The notes under the pieces are model-generated. The model saw only the letters and a list, made by a program, of their open reading frames with translations. It was not told the origin of the DNA and searched no databases. Position numbers and translations under genes: made by a program. Of a stretch of 64,000 nt of DNA, positions 1-9,496 are shown piece after piece (position 1 is the first letter of the stretch; every line of letters begins with the position of its first letter). The stretch is from Alkalinema sp. FACHB-956 (GTDB lineage Bacteria; Cyanobacteriota; Cyanobacteriia; Leptolyngbyales; Leptolyngbyaceae). The stretch lies in contig NZ_JACJRC010000003.1 of NCBI RefSeq assembly GCF_014697025.1, positions 371,008 through 435,007 on the forward strand. The letters are read 5' to 3'.

Positions 1-777
1 TTGGGGCGACGTAATTTTTTAGGATTAGGATTGCTTTTTTCGTCCAGCGCGCTGATTCCACAATTCTTGCAAGCGCTCAATCACACTCTCAATCCCAAAA
101 AAGCTGAGGCCGTCTCCTTCGCGTCGCCTGTCGAGCCAGCCAAGCCAGCTCTCTCCACAACAAGTCAGTTGTTAGACCAGCCAGGATGGTCGATCGGGTT
201 TTATCCCAAGGCTCATTCCAAGGCGCGATCGTTGATCTCCGCCAAGGATTTGCAGCATGGTGATCCCAAATTTCTATCCTTGGGTGCGCAAGTGACCATT
301 GATCGTCTCTACTTGCCCTCCAAGTATCCTTTGCAGTCTCTGAACGTTTCCATTGACTATCAACCGACAGAACTGGTACAGACGATTAAAGTCTGTGCAT
401 GGAGCTATTGCGCCAATGGGTTGAACCGTAGTCCCGCAACCAGCTTGTTTGTGCCCGTGAAGGCTGGGAAGGGTTTAACCCTGACAATGGATTGGCTCGT
501 TGCAGGCTCGTTGGAAACCGGTTCGATCGTCCATCAATTGGCTGTGGGTTCAGGACAAGCGTTGCCAAAATTGCAACGGGGTTACTATGTCATAGCTGGG
601 CGTCGTCAATCCACAGGAGATTTCCCGCAATGGAATACTTACCATTCCATTCCGCACTCTGAAATCAGTGATTCGAGTGTTTTAAAACACATTGATCTCA
701 GGGCGAAGGATGCATCTCCGATCGATTTTCCTTATTTACTTCTTTCTGTAGATTATGGGAACAGTCCAACCGTTTAA
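1..777 (+). CDS. Putative exported protein of unknown function, possibly cut at its 5' end
   Basis: I do not recognise this family. The frame is open from the first base with TTG, so the true start may lie outside the window. The first residues contain RRNFLGLGLLF followed by a hydrophobic stretch, which looks like a twin-arginine or Sec export signal with a proline/alanine-rich linker after it (about residues 35-60). The remainder is about 200 residues with alternating hydrophobic residues and two closely spaced cysteines (CAWSYC, near residue 132), which suggests a soluble beta-rich extracytoplasmic domain. It converges on the aminotransferase gene downstream. Function is unknown; export is an inference from the N-terminus. 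Confidence 0.6.
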   Translation: MGRRNFLGLGLLFSSSALIPQFLQALNHTLNPKKAEAVSFASPVEPAKPALSTTSQLLDQPGWSIGFYPKAHSKARSLISAKDLQHGDPKFLSLGAQVTIDRLYLPSKYPLQSLNVSIDYQPTELVQTIKVCAWSYCANGLNRSPATSLFVPVKAGKGLTLTMDWLVAGSLETGSIVHQLAVGSGQALPKLQRGYYVIAGRRQSTGDFPQWNTYHSIPHSEISDSSVLKHIDLRAKDASPIDFPYLLLSVDYGNSPTV

Positions 778-1019
778 AGTTTCTTCCCGTTCATGTTTCT
801 TCCCATGGTCACGATTCACGCTATCTGTCAAGATTCGTGAGATCTCTTGAGCGCTTCTTCGAATATTCATTTGAATATTCACTGGCAGATCCAATCTCCA
901 CCGGAAGCTCCACTGTTTCTCACACCTGTACCACAACCCAGGTGACTTCTTGTGCTACAAACTACGTGACTTCTTGTCGATTGCAGTACAAATGAATCAC
1001 AGTACAAATTAATCGCATC
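778..1019. other. Convergent intergenic region with short duplications
   Basis: About 240 bases between two convergent genes. It holds a doubled GAATATTC palindrome (861-868 and 873-880), the 12-mer GTGACTTCTTGT twice at 24-bp spacing (942 and 966), and CAGTACAAAT twice at 16-bp spacing (984 and 1000). I see no clear hairpin terminator. Confidence 0.6.
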
Positions 1020-2141
1020 TTAACTAAAGCAATCTTTCAGTGCGTAAATCACTTGATCCTGTTGCTCGTGGGTGAGTTCTGGGAACATCGGCAGAGACAG
1101 GACTTCGTTAGCGGCCTTTTCCGCAACTGGCAACTGGCCTTCCTGGTAACCCAACGATCGATAAATGGGTTGTAAATGCAGCGGTAATGGATAGTACACA
1201 TTGCAATTGACGCCCTTGGATTGCAGAGCTTGTCGCAATTGATCGCGCTGCCTCCCATCCGATGCTTTGACCCGAATGGTGTACTGGTTCCACACATGGA
1301 CTCCCTGGGAAATATCCTGGGGCAATTCAATCTCAGCGATCGAACTGAGCAATTCACCATAGCGATCGGCGATGGCTTTGCGTTGTTGGTTCCACTGCTG
1401 CAAGTAGGGCAACTTGATGCTGAGAATGGCCGCTTGAATCGCATCCAGCCGACTGTTGACCCCTAGGTCTTCGTGGTAGTACGTCCCCGTACGCCCGTGA
1501 TCCCGAAGCACCCGTAATGTCTTCGCGATCTCCGGATCATTGGTGGTGATAGCACCGCCATCGCCACAGGCTCCCAAATTTTTGGTGGGATAGAAACTAA
1601 AACAACCGATGTGTCCAATACTCCCGACCGCTTGGCCCTGCCACGCTGCACTGGTTGCCTGGGCACAGTCTTCAATGACCGCTAAATTGTGCTGTTGGGC
1701 GATCGCCATCACGGCAGTCATATCCACTGGGTTGCCAAACAAATGGACTGGAATCATCGCCTTTGTCTTGGGCGTAATGGCAGCCGCAATTTTTGTGACA
1801 TCCAAGTTAAAACTGACGGGATCGATGTCGATGAAAACGGGTTTTGCACCCACGTTACTGATCGTCTCTGCGGTGGCAATAAAGGTAAAAGGCGACGTAA
1901 TCACTTCATCGCCAGGGCCGATTTTTAAAGCCCGCAGGGCAAGGTAGAGCGCATCGGTTCCCGAATTACAAGCCACACAATCCTGGGTGCCCACAGCAGC
2001 GGCCAATTGGCGTTCAAAGTCCTCAACCACGGGTCCACCAATGTAGCGTCCCGAGGCTAAAACCCTCAGAACAGCTTGGTTTAGGTCTTCGCCAATCAGT
2101 TCAAACTGCTGCGACAGGTCAAACGGGGGAATCGTCTTCAC
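1020..2141 (-). CDS. DegT/DnrJ/EryC1/StrS family PLP-dependent sugar aminotransferase
   Basis: A 373-residue protein of the DegT/DnrJ/EryC1/StrS family, which transfers an amino group to keto-sugar nucleotides used in surface polysaccharides or glycosylated metabolites. Family marks are the N-terminal SGRYIGGP segment, CNSGTDALYLAL around residue 60 (cofactor phosphate binding), EDCAQA near residue 157, and the FYPTKNLG motif near residue 185 whose lysine would form the PLP Schiff base. Length is normal. The start is GTG at 2141; homologues begin close to this point. Substrate cannot be told from sequence. No other nucleotide-sugar genes lie beside it, so a link to the polysaccharide loci in this window is only a guess. 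Confidence 0.9.
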   Translation of the reverse strand: MKTIPPFDLSQQFELIGEDLNQAVLRVLASGRYIGGPVVEDFERQLAAAVGTQDCVACNSGTDALYLALRALKIGPGDEVITSPFTFIATAETISNVGAKPVFIDIDPVSFNLDVTKIAAAITPKTKAMIPVHLFGNPVDMTAVMAIAQQHNLAVIEDCAQATSAAWQGQAVGSIGHIGCFSFYPTKNLGACGDGGAITTNDPEIAKTLRVLRDHGRTGTYYHEDLGVNSRLDAIQAAILSIKLPYLQQWNQQRKAIADRYGELLSSIAEIELPQDISQGVHVWNQYTIRVKASDGRQRDQLRQALQSKGVNCNVYYPLPLHLQPIYRSLGYQEGQLPVAEKAANEVLSLPMFPELTHEQQDQVIYALKDCFS

Positions 2142-2208
2142 TCAGGTACACCGCACATAAAACTTTTCAGCATTGTTTCAATAAACCTGGCCCATGGCAA
2201 GTGTCCGA

Positions 2209-2247
2209 GTCAAGTCGTTGGGTCAAGTCATCGGGTCAAGTCGTCGG
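2209..2247. repeat. 13-bp tandem repeat, three copies
   Basis: Three consecutive imperfect copies of GTCAAGTCRTYGG just upstream of the aminotransferase start. It is one of many short local duplications in this window. Confidence 0.85.
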
Positions 2248-2280
2248 TGTAGAGGGCGACTAGCCAGGAAAAACAGGCTG

Positions 2281-2907
2281 TTAGCGATCGGGTGCAGAGG
2301 GCAGTAAAGCCATGGGACGGGCCTGGTGAGGCAATGAATCGCGATCGCGGGGTTGGGCAGGTAACAAGCGTGGCGAGGACGTTACCCGTACCCGCAGAGG
2401 ACGGCGCGAGGATTGCCGAACCGGCGATCGGGGGCCGGAAGATAACCAGGGTTGAGTGGACTGGTTGGGGATCCGATGAAGAGGTCGATCGCCCCGAGGA
2501 TTCTTGGCAAAGGTCAGGAGCAGCCACAGGATGCCGACCAAGAATGCGCCCGTACCCATGGCAAACGCGAAAAGAGAGAGGTGGATCAATCCCACCCAAT
2601 CCACCAGCGATCGCAGGACAAGGCTGAGGGTACTGACAATAAAGAGCAAGCAGGCAAGGTTGAGCAAGAGGATGACTCGATGGTTGTGGCGAGCCTGTTG
2701 CTGCAAATATCGGAGCTTGCGGTGAATCGCGGGTCGGTTATCAGCAAATTGCAGGGCTTGGAACCGTTCTGCACTCGTAATCCGCAGTGCTTTCTCCAGT
2801 CCCTGTTGTCGCAAAATCGCCCCCCCTAAAAGACATCCGCTGGCCAGCACCATCAGAACGGAGTTGAGGATGAGTTGTAGGAGTTGGGTGGTTTGTTCGA
2901 CGGTCAT
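2281..2907 (-). CDS. Small membrane protein with a basic C-terminal tail
   Basis: A 208-residue protein that I cannot name. It has a hydrophobic segment near residues 10-30, a charged helical region (about 35-75, rich in R, Q and E), two adjacent hydrophobic segments (about 78-100 and 105-132), and then about 70 residues rich in Arg, Pro and Ser. The topology of one helix, a charged loop and two helices resembles DUF2721 membrane proteins, but I see no decisive motif. The Arg/Pro tail looks disordered. It follows cobA-hemD on the same strand with a gap of about 150 bases, so the two may be cotranscribed. Role unknown. Confidence 0.6.
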   Translation of the reverse strand: MTVEQTTQLLQLILNSVLMVLASGCLLGGAILRQQGLEKALRITSAERFQALQFADNRPAIHRKLRYLQQQARHNHRVILLLNLACLLFIVSTLSLVLRSLVDWVGLIHLSLFAFAMGTGAFLVGILWLLLTFAKNPRGDRPLHRIPNQSTQPWLSSGPRSPVRQSSRRPLRVRVTSSPRLLPAQPRDRDSLPHQARPMALLPSAPDR

Positions 2908-2946
2908 CCGATCGTCCCTCCTGGCTTCCTAGAAGTGGCTGGGTTA

Positions 2947-2988
2947 TGAGGCAAATTTTGTGAGGCAAGTTTTGTGAGGCAAGTTTTA
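2947..2988. repeat. 14-bp tandem repeat, three copies
   Basis: Three consecutive near-identical copies of TGAGGCAARTTTTG between the cobA-hemD gene and the membrane-protein gene downstream of it. Confidence 0.85.
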
Positions 2989-3058
2989 GGTGATTTTCAC
3001 ATTTCCGATGCTTTTTACAATAGCATAGATCGGGAAGGGGATAGTTCAAGAGTACCAT

Positions 3059-4687
3059 TTATTCCGTCCTAGCAGTGACCTGGATATTCTGCCAATCCAG
3101 TAACGCTTGGGTTAGTCCCCCTAGGGTATACTCCCTGGCCTCAACGTCTACCCGTCCCAACAAATCTTGACACGTTTTTGAGGTTTGGGGACCGATCGAG
3201 GCGAGGCAGACCCGATCGAGCAGGGCATGGGGGGAACCGTCGATCGCGGCGTCTAGGAGTTGATAGAAATGGCGAACGGTTTTGGAACTGGTGAAGGTAA
3301 TCATATCCACCGTCTGAGCTTGCAAGGCTTGGAGTGCCGCAGGGGCGATCGCCGCAGGGCAGGCGGATTGATAGGCTGGAACTTCGACTACATTTGCGCC
3401 CTGGGCCGTAAATTCTTTCACCAGCACCTCCCGACCTCCCGACTCCACCCGAGGAAAGAGCAGCTTGAGCCCTGCCACAGGGTCTGGAAAGCTTTCAATT
3501 AGGGAATCAGCAACAAAATTAGGCGGAATAAAATCTGGATGCAGACTGCGCGATCGGAGACAATCGGCTGTTTTTTCTCCCACTACTGCAATTTTGACTG
3601 AGCCGATCGCCCTTGCATCATGGCCCAGTTCCAAGAGGCGATCGCAGAAATAATTGACCGCATTGGCAGAAGTCAGGATCAGCCAATCAAAGGTCGTAAG
3701 TTCGGCAATTGCCCGATCGAGGGCATCCCAACTGGAAGGGGGTGTAATTTCTAAGGTAGGCATTTCCACCACCGCTGCACCTTGAGCTTGCAGTAAGTCG
3801 GTAAACTCGCTAGATTGGCCAGCAGAACGGGTAACTAAAATCGTGAGATCGCGCAGGGGGCGTTGAGCAGCAGGCTGAGGCATAGAGGCAGCATCTATCG
3901 TTAAGGCAGTCCTCAAATTTTGCAGCAGGGCGGCGTCCAAGGAAAGAGTTGCCTGAGCATCCTGTTTTTTCTGAATCGCTAAAAATTCTCGCAGGCGCAC
4001 CACTTCGCCAATTACCATGACACAAGGTGAGAGGGCTTCTCCTTTAGTTATTTGAACGATATCCCCTAGGGCACCGATCCAGATGCGCTCATTAGCTCGG
4101 CCCGCCCATTGAATGATCGCGATCGCGGTATTGGATGGCTTACCGTGGTGGATGAGTTGCTCGACGATCCTAGGCAGGTGGCGACCACCCATCAGAATGA
4201 CGAGGGTTTCTAGATTCACCAGCGTGACCCAGTCGAGGGCATCGGGATCATGAGCACTAAGTATCGCAAAGCAGCGACTCAGAACCAAATCCGTCAGAGG
4301 GATTCCCGCATACAAGGGAGCAGCTAGGGCCGAGGAAACGCCAGGAACAACTTCGTAGGGAATCTGGGCTGCTTTCACCGCTTGAATTTCTGAAGTTGTC
4401 CGACCAAAAATAAAGGGATCTCCACTTTTTAATCGAATCACGCGCCGATTTTGTTGACATTGATCAACAATCAACCGATCGATTTCTGCCTGCTTTAAGC
4501 TTGGTTGCCCCCCCCGTTTACCAACATTAAAGACTAGACTGTTAGGAGGAATATATTGTAGTAATTCTGCATCAACCAGCGCATCATAAATAACTACTTC
4601 CGCTTGGCAGAGAAGCTGATAACCCCGCACCGTCAGAGCTTCGATCGTCCCACAGCCAGATCCTACAAAATATGCAACACCTTTCAT
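3059..4687 (-). CDS. cobA-hemD: Uroporphyrinogen-III C-methyltransferase / uroporphyrinogen-III synthase fusion (CobA-HemD)
   Basis: A 542-residue two-domain tetrapyrrole protein. Residues 1 to about 245 match the SAM-dependent uroporphyrinogen-III methyltransferase fold that makes precorrin-2 for sirohaem and cobalamin (VIYDALV, RLKSGDPFIFGR, YEVVPGVSSALAAPLYAGIPLT, VILMGG). Residues from about 285 to the end match uroporphyrinogen-III synthase (ILVTRSAGQS, LTSANAV, AVVGEKTA, ITFTSSKTV). The normally conserved glycine-rich GxGPGD signature at the N-terminus reads GSGCGT (residues 9-14), and the usual His-Arg after GIPLT is replaced by Asp-Leu. It may therefore be a divergent paralogue rather than the main CobA. 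The start is ATG at 4687. The gene diverges from the GGDEF gene. Both domain assignments are firm; activity of the methylase half is less sure. Confidence 0.85.
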   Translation of the reverse strand: MKGVAYFVGSGCGTIEALTVRGYQLLCQAEVVIYDALVDAELLQYIPPNSLVFNVGKRGGQPSLKQAEIDRLIVDQCQQNRRVIRLKSGDPFIFGRTTSEIQAVKAAQIPYEVVPGVSSALAAPLYAGIPLTDLVLSRCFAILSAHDPDALDWVTLVNLETLVILMGGRHLPRIVEQLIHHGKPSNTAIAIIQWAGRANERIWIGALGDIVQITKGEALSPCVMVIGEVVRLREFLAIQKKQDAQATLSLDAALLQNLRTALTIDAASMPQPAAQRPLRDLTILVTRSAGQSSEFTDLLQAQGAAVVEMPTLEITPPSSWDALDRAIAELTTFDWLILTSANAVNYFCDRLLELGHDARAIGSVKIAVVGEKTADCLRSRSLHPDFIPPNFVADSLIESFPDPVAGLKLLFPRVESGGREVLVKEFTAQGANVVEVPAYQSACPAAIAPAALQALQAQTVDMITFTSSKTVRHFYQLLDAAIDGSPHALLDRVCLASIGPQTSKTCQDLLGRVDVEAREYTLGGLTQALLDWQNIQVTARTE

Positions 4688-5254
4688 AAAACCTCAAAGA
4701 AACTTTAATTAAGCTTAGAAATATTAAGCCAATCTTATAATCTTAATTTTCCATTGAAAAAATATATGGGTTTAAGGTAGATTAGCAGACATAGTATGAA
4801 TAAAGTGTTAGAAGTAAATTCACTTGACGGTTCAGTAACTCTTGATTGCTCAATTATTTTTGATTTGCCAAAATTTTAGAAGACAGCTGCTCCTAGGTTG
4901 TGTCCTTTACCTAGGTTGCGTCTAATCTTGGTTTCTGGCATCTATCTTTGCCAAGCTTGATTAGATAACTCAAGGTTGATTAGTTCCTTTCGCACAGATA
5001 TTCAAGTCGGTTAATTTGTTAGAGCAAGGTGCTTTAGTTAGCTGCTTTCAAACCTTGGAAATGTTGGGCAGAATCTTTAGCCAATCTATCTGCGCTAAAT
5101 TCTAACCCTTAAAATCTCCATTATTAAGACTGTATCTTACTATACCAATTTGCGATTAATCCGATTCTCTCTGCTGTTGTTGGAGAGAAGCATTAAAAGC
5201 AGATTTAGCTTTAACAGGTTTGTCTGGCAACCAAGTATCTGGGGCGGTTTAGTG
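4688..5254. other. AT-rich divergent intergenic region
   Basis: About 570 bases separating cobA-hemD from the divergent CBS-GGDEF gene; it must carry both promoters. It is clearly more AT-rich than its flanks. The motif CCTAGGTTGYGTC occurs twice at 18-bp spacing (4892-4904 and 4910-4922). A reading frame continues upstream of 5255 from a TTG at 5150, but its extra 35 residues look non-conserved. I see no riboswitch fold. Confidence 0.5.
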
Positions 5255-7588
5255 ATGGCTTTTGTGGACTGCGACGGGTTTGTGCTGGAATCTGTAATGG
5301 ATCGATCTCCGACGATCGTTTCTCCAGACCAATCTTTAGTGGACGCCCTAGGGCAAATGCAAGGAAGAAGGCCCTGTTATCCTAACCAATCAACTTCTCA
5401 ACCTAATGGGCAGCAGTCGAGTTACGTTCTGGTGGTCGATCGTGGCAGGCCCCTCGGAATCGTGACTGAATGTGATATTGTCCGGCTGTCAGCCGCTGGG
5501 GAAACCCTCTCCAGTTTGCAAGTGCAGGATGTTATGACCCCTAACCTCCAAACCTTGACCTGGGTTCCAGGGTCACCGATTATCCAAGTCTTGCCCTATT
5601 TTCAGCAAGCTCGAATGCGTCATCTTCCCGTGGTCGACCAGCAAGGGTTACTTTTAGGGATGATTACATTAGAAGGACTTCGACGATCGCTGCAGCCCGT
5701 GAACTACTTACGGCAACGGCGAGTGAGTGAATTAATGACCCAGCCAGTAATTTGGATACCTCCAACAGAAACACTAGTCGCAGCAGCTAGTCGGATGGCG
5801 CAACATCGCATTAGTTCTCTTGTTGTTGCTGTTCAAATGAACGACTGCGTTTTGCCCCAAGGGATCCTTACGGAACGTGACATTGTTCAGTTACAGATTC
5901 AAGGGGTAAACTTCGATGCAACGATCGTGGCTGACGTTATGAGTCACCCCGTGATTCATGTCTCTCCTAATAGTTCTCTTCAAGCTACTGAACAATTGAT
6001 GCAGAAATATTGCATTCGTCGAGTCGTCGTTATTGATGAACACCAAAACTTACAGGGGATCCTGACTCAAACCAATCTCATTCAACTTTATGATCCGCTG
6101 GAATGTTTACATATTATTCACAATTTAAAGCAGCAGCTTCAAGTCTTGCAAGACGTTGTCGTTCAACATAATCAAGATTTAGAGACAACAAATCAAAGAC
6201 TATGCTTAGAAATTAAAAGGCGAGAAAGAGTTGAACACAATTTGAGAACAGTTCAGCAAGCCTTAAGTTATGAATTTGGTCAACGTACCAGGGCACTTAT
6301 AGAAACCAATCAAAAGCTGCGGCAAGAAGTTCTAGAACGCCAATGTGCAGAATCGCGGTTGAAAGCAGCTAATCTAGAGTTGCAATATCGGTTGGCAGAA
6401 CTGGCTCAACGCAATCAAGAAATTGCACTGTTGGGTAAACTCAGCCATTATCTCCATGCTTGTCAGACGATCGAGGAAGCCTATGGAATTTTGCCCAAAT
6501 TATTGGCATCGATGTTTCCCCAAGTATCAGGTCGTTTGTATTTATTTGGTGATGTCTTATCTGACTTTAATAACGATAGCAACCATGCAATAAGAGCTCA
6601 ACTGCCTTCGGAATATGCCGATCAAGCCCATGACCTCACTAGTCATATTATTACTTGGGGAACCCCAGCCCCTCCACTCTGCTCAACAACTAGCCTGGCA
6701 GCTTGTTGGGCGATTCGTCAGGGGCAAGCCCATCAAGGGCATCAAGGGCAGGTCGATCGGAGTTGCCAACATTGCATGATCACGGAGGATTGGAGACATC
6801 GGGTTTGTATCCCCATGTTGACTCAAGGCCAATCGATTGGACTTTTACTCTTGGGAACCAACTGGGAAATTTCAGAATCCACCCACCAGTTGGCAGTGAC
6901 CGTCGCCGAACATGTCGCTCTAGCATTAGCCAACTTAAAACTCAGGGGCGATTTGCGTCACCAAAGTATTCGCGATCCTTTGACAGGATTATTTAACCGA
7001 CGTTACTTACAAACCGTTCTCGATCAGGAACTGGAACAAGCCGAACAGCACCAGCAGAAATTGAGTTTGATTATGCTGGATATTGATTATTTCAAACGCT
7101 TAAATGACACATTGGGGCATGAGGCAGGCGATCGCGTGTTACAACAATTGGGCCGATTGCTACTGTCTAATAGTCGCTCTACGGATGTAATTTGTCGCTA
7201 TGGAGGGGAAGAAATTATTTTAATTTTGCCGAATACCGATTTGAAATCGGCCTATTGCCGAGCCGAAAAATTGCGGCAGCAAATTAAACACTTTCAGTTT
7301 TTCCCCTCCCCTCCCCTCCAAAAAACGGGGTTTCAACCCTCAATGGCAGACTATCCGCCCACTGCAAGCCTAGACTATCCCAGTCCAACTGTCACCGTTT
7401 CCCTAGGCATTTCCAGTTTTCCGCTCCATGGAAAATCTCCTAACGAGCTCCTGCGGGCTGCAGATGGGGCTCTTTACCAAGCCAAACGGCTAGGACGCGA
7501 TCGGGTAGCCGTCGCCTCCTATCTGTCAGAACAATCATCAACAAAATCTGAAGAGGCAATCCTTCCCCCTTCTCTATTACCCAATTAA
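5255..7588 (+). CDS. Diguanylate cyclase with four CBS domains, coiled coil and GAF domain
   Basis: A 777-residue signalling protein. Four CBS motifs lie in two pairs at about residues 12-80, 88-145, 157-215 and 225-280 (VQDVMTP, VSELMTQ, VADVMSH mark three of them); such pairs bind adenine nucleotides. A long Gln/Glu/Arg-rich coiled coil (about 285-395) leads to a GAF-like region and a C-terminal GGDEF domain that would make c-di-GMP. The metal site (MLDIDYFKRLND) and a product-inhibition RxxD (RSTD) are present, but the active loop reads GGEEI (650-654) with Ile in place of Phe, and a Pro-rich insert of about 25 residues follows. I start at ATG 5255; TTG at 5150 is an alternative. The gene ends 3 bp from the convergent ABC-F gene. 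Confidence 0.85.
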   Translation: MAFVDCDGFVLESVMDRSPTIVSPDQSLVDALGQMQGRRPCYPNQSTSQPNGQQSSYVLVVDRGRPLGIVTECDIVRLSAAGETLSSLQVQDVMTPNLQTLTWVPGSPIIQVLPYFQQARMRHLPVVDQQGLLLGMITLEGLRRSLQPVNYLRQRRVSELMTQPVIWIPPTETLVAAASRMAQHRISSLVVAVQMNDCVLPQGILTERDIVQLQIQGVNFDATIVADVMSHPVIHVSPNSSLQATEQLMQKYCIRRVVVIDEHQNLQGILTQTNLIQLYDPLECLHIIHNLKQQLQVLQDVVVQHNQDLETTNQRLCLEIKRRERVEHNLRTVQQALSYEFGQRTRALIETNQKLRQEVLERQCAESRLKAANLELQYRLAELAQRNQEIALLGKLSHYLHACQTIEEAYGILPKLLASMFPQVSGRLYLFGDVLSDFNNDSNHAIRAQLPSEYADQAHDLTSHIITWGTPAPPLCSTTSLAACWAIRQGQAHQGHQGQVDRSCQHCMITEDWRHRVCIPMLTQGQSIGLLLLGTNWEISESTHQLAVTVAEHVALALANLKLRGDLRHQSIRDPLTGLFNRRYLQTVLDQELEQAEQHQQKLSLIMLDIDYFKRLNDTLGHEAGDRVLQQLGRLLLSNSRSTDVICRYGGEEIILILPNTDLKSAYCRAEKLRQQIKHFQFFPSPPLQKTGFQPSMADYPPTASLDYPSPTVTVSLGISSFPLHGKSPNELLRAADGALYQAKRLGRDRVAVASYLSEQSSTKSEEAILPPSLLPN

Positions 7589-7591
7589 AAT

Positions 7592-9313
7592 CTAGGATGC
7601 CTTTTTCTTATCTTTGCGTGCTTTGTCCTTTTCCTGTTGCTTTTGACGTTTCTCTGCAACCTTAGCCGTGCGATCGGCTTCAATCTTAGCCAATCTCGCT
7701 TTTTCCTTTTCCTCAGCAATTTTATCGAGATAATATTTGTAATCACCTCGGTACAGCCGAAACTCCCCATCCCGAATTTCTACAATCTTGGTAGCCGTTT
7801 GGGAAATAAAGTAGCGATCGTGGGAGACGATGATGACCGTACCGTCATAGTCTCGAATAGCACCTTCCAGCATTTCCTTAGCGGGAATATCTAAATGGTT
7901 CGTCGGCTCATCTAAAATCAACAAATTGACAGGTTGCAGCAACATTTTTGCCAAAGCGAGTCGGGCTTTTTCGCCACCACTGAGGGACTCCACTCGCTTG
8001 AATACGGTATCGCCACTAAACAAAAAACGCCCCAGTAGAGTTCGGACTTCTTCATTTGTCCAATCGGGCATTTCATCGTGGATGGTATCCATGACGGTTT
8101 TATCAAGATCCAACGCTTCCGCTTGGTTCTGTTCAAAATAGCCTGGAATCACGTTGTGATCGCCCAGCTTTACCGTGCCTTCCGCCGGAGCTTCCATTCC
8201 GGTCATCAAGCGTAGTAGGGTCGATTTACCGGCACCATTAGGGCCCACGATCGCAATTTTGTCCCCCCGTTCAATGAGCAATTCTGCCCCCAGGAACAGC
8301 AACTTCTCTTCGTATAAATGGGTGAGGTTTTCAATCATCACCACTTCCCGGCCACTGCGCGGTGCTTCCGGAAATTTAAACCGTAGGGTTCTCACATCCG
8401 ATTCCGGCGCTTCGATCAGTTCAATTTTTTCTAATTGCTTTTCGCGGCTCTTAGCTTGGGTGCTGCGGGTGGCACTGGCCCGGAAACGATCGACAAATTC
8501 CTGTTGCTTTTCAATTTCCTTCTGCTGCCGTTCGTAGGCAGCCTGTTGGGCACTTTTCTGCTCGGCTTTCTGCTCTAGGTATTTGGAATAGTTACCAAGA
8601 TAGGTACTCGAAACGCCGCGCTCAGTTTCCACAATTTGGGTACAGAGCCGATCAAGGAACTCCCGGTCGTGGGAGACAATAACCATGGGGGTATTCAAAC
8701 CCTTAAGGTAATTCTCTAACCATTCAATCGTATCCAAGTCCAAATGGTTAGTCGGTTCGTCCAGTAGCAGCAGATCGGGTTCCTGCAGAATCACCTTTGC
8801 CAACCCCATCCGCATCTGCCAACCACCACTGAAGGCACTCACAGGGCGATCGGCATCCTCCAACTCAAAGCCCATTTCCGGCAGAATTTTACCAATCTTA
8901 CTATCCAACCCATAGCCATCCATGGCTTCAAACTGCCGTTGCAGCTTGTCCATTTTATTCAGCAAGCGATCCAATTCTTCTGGGGTAGCTGTTTCCAGGG
9001 CATGGTGGACTGCCTGCAATGCCTCGTGGACTTGGTTGACTTCCCCAAAGGCTTTCCACAACTCATCCCGCACCGTGCGTTCTTCGTCTACATCAAATTC
9101 CTGACTCAGATAGGCAATGCGGAGACTGCTAGGCCGAATAATCACTCCGTCCGTCGGTTCAATCTCCCCCATGATGATTTTCAACTGGGTGGATTTGCCC
9201 GCTCCGTTCACACCGACCAAGCCTACCCGATCGCCGGGTTTGACTTCCCAATTGACATCCTTGAGAACTTCTCCGGTCGGATAAATTTTGCTGATGCGTT
9301 CGAGGCGTAGCAT
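7592..9313 (-). CDS. ABC-F family ATPase (ribosome-associated, Uup/EttA-like)
   Basis: A 573-residue protein with two ATP-binding cassettes and no membrane segments, as in ABC-F translation factors. Cassette 1 has Walker A GVNGAGKST (near residue 35), signature SGGWQMRMGLA and LLLLDEPTNHLD; cassette 2 has GPNGAGKST (near residue 360), LSGGEKARLALA and LLILDEPTNHLD. The linker between them (about 240-320) is highly charged and Gln-rich, as expected for the ribosome-contacting P-site tRNA interaction motif. The C-terminus is a Lys/Glu helix ending in a lysine cluster. ABC-F proteins act at the ribosomal E site to rescue or regulate translation; the exact subgroup cannot be told here. Start is ATG at 9313. 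Confidence 0.92.
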   Translation of the reverse strand: MLRLERISKIYPTGEVLKDVNWEVKPGDRVGLVGVNGAGKSTQLKIIMGEIEPTDGVIIRPSSLRIAYLSQEFDVDEERTVRDELWKAFGEVNQVHEALQAVHHALETATPEELDRLLNKMDKLQRQFEAMDGYGLDSKIGKILPEMGFELEDADRPVSAFSGGWQMRMGLAKVILQEPDLLLLDEPTNHLDLDTIEWLENYLKGLNTPMVIVSHDREFLDRLCTQIVETERGVSSTYLGNYSKYLEQKAEQKSAQQAAYERQQKEIEKQQEFVDRFRASATRSTQAKSREKQLEKIELIEAPESDVRTLRFKFPEAPRSGREVVMIENLTHLYEEKLLFLGAELLIERGDKIAIVGPNGAGKSTLLRLMTGMEAPAEGTVKLGDHNVIPGYFEQNQAEALDLDKTVMDTIHDEMPDWTNEEVRTLLGRFLFSGDTVFKRVESLSGGEKARLALAKMLLQPVNLLILDEPTNHLDIPAKEMLEGAIRDYDGTVIIVSHDRYFISQTATKIVEIRDGEFRLYRGDYKYYLDKIAEEKEKARLAKIEADRTAKVAEKRQKQQEKDKARKDKKKAS

Positions 9314-9496
9314 TGGGCTGGCTCCAGGGTGGGATAGTTAAGCAGTGGAAGGGTTAGGAAGGGTAGAGTTAAGAATCGTAACAGCTTGCTTGAACGGATC
9401 TATTGTACGAGGAGCTGGCCCCAAACGGCGACGATCGAGGGACAGGATGGGCCAAATATTTTTGGGGTTAGCTCAAGGGGCGGTGAAAGCAGGGGT

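Noticed and set aside
4688..5254. Cobalamin or other riboswitch upstream of cobA-hemD
   Set aside because: I could find no conserved B12-box or matching stems; the region is simply AT-rich.
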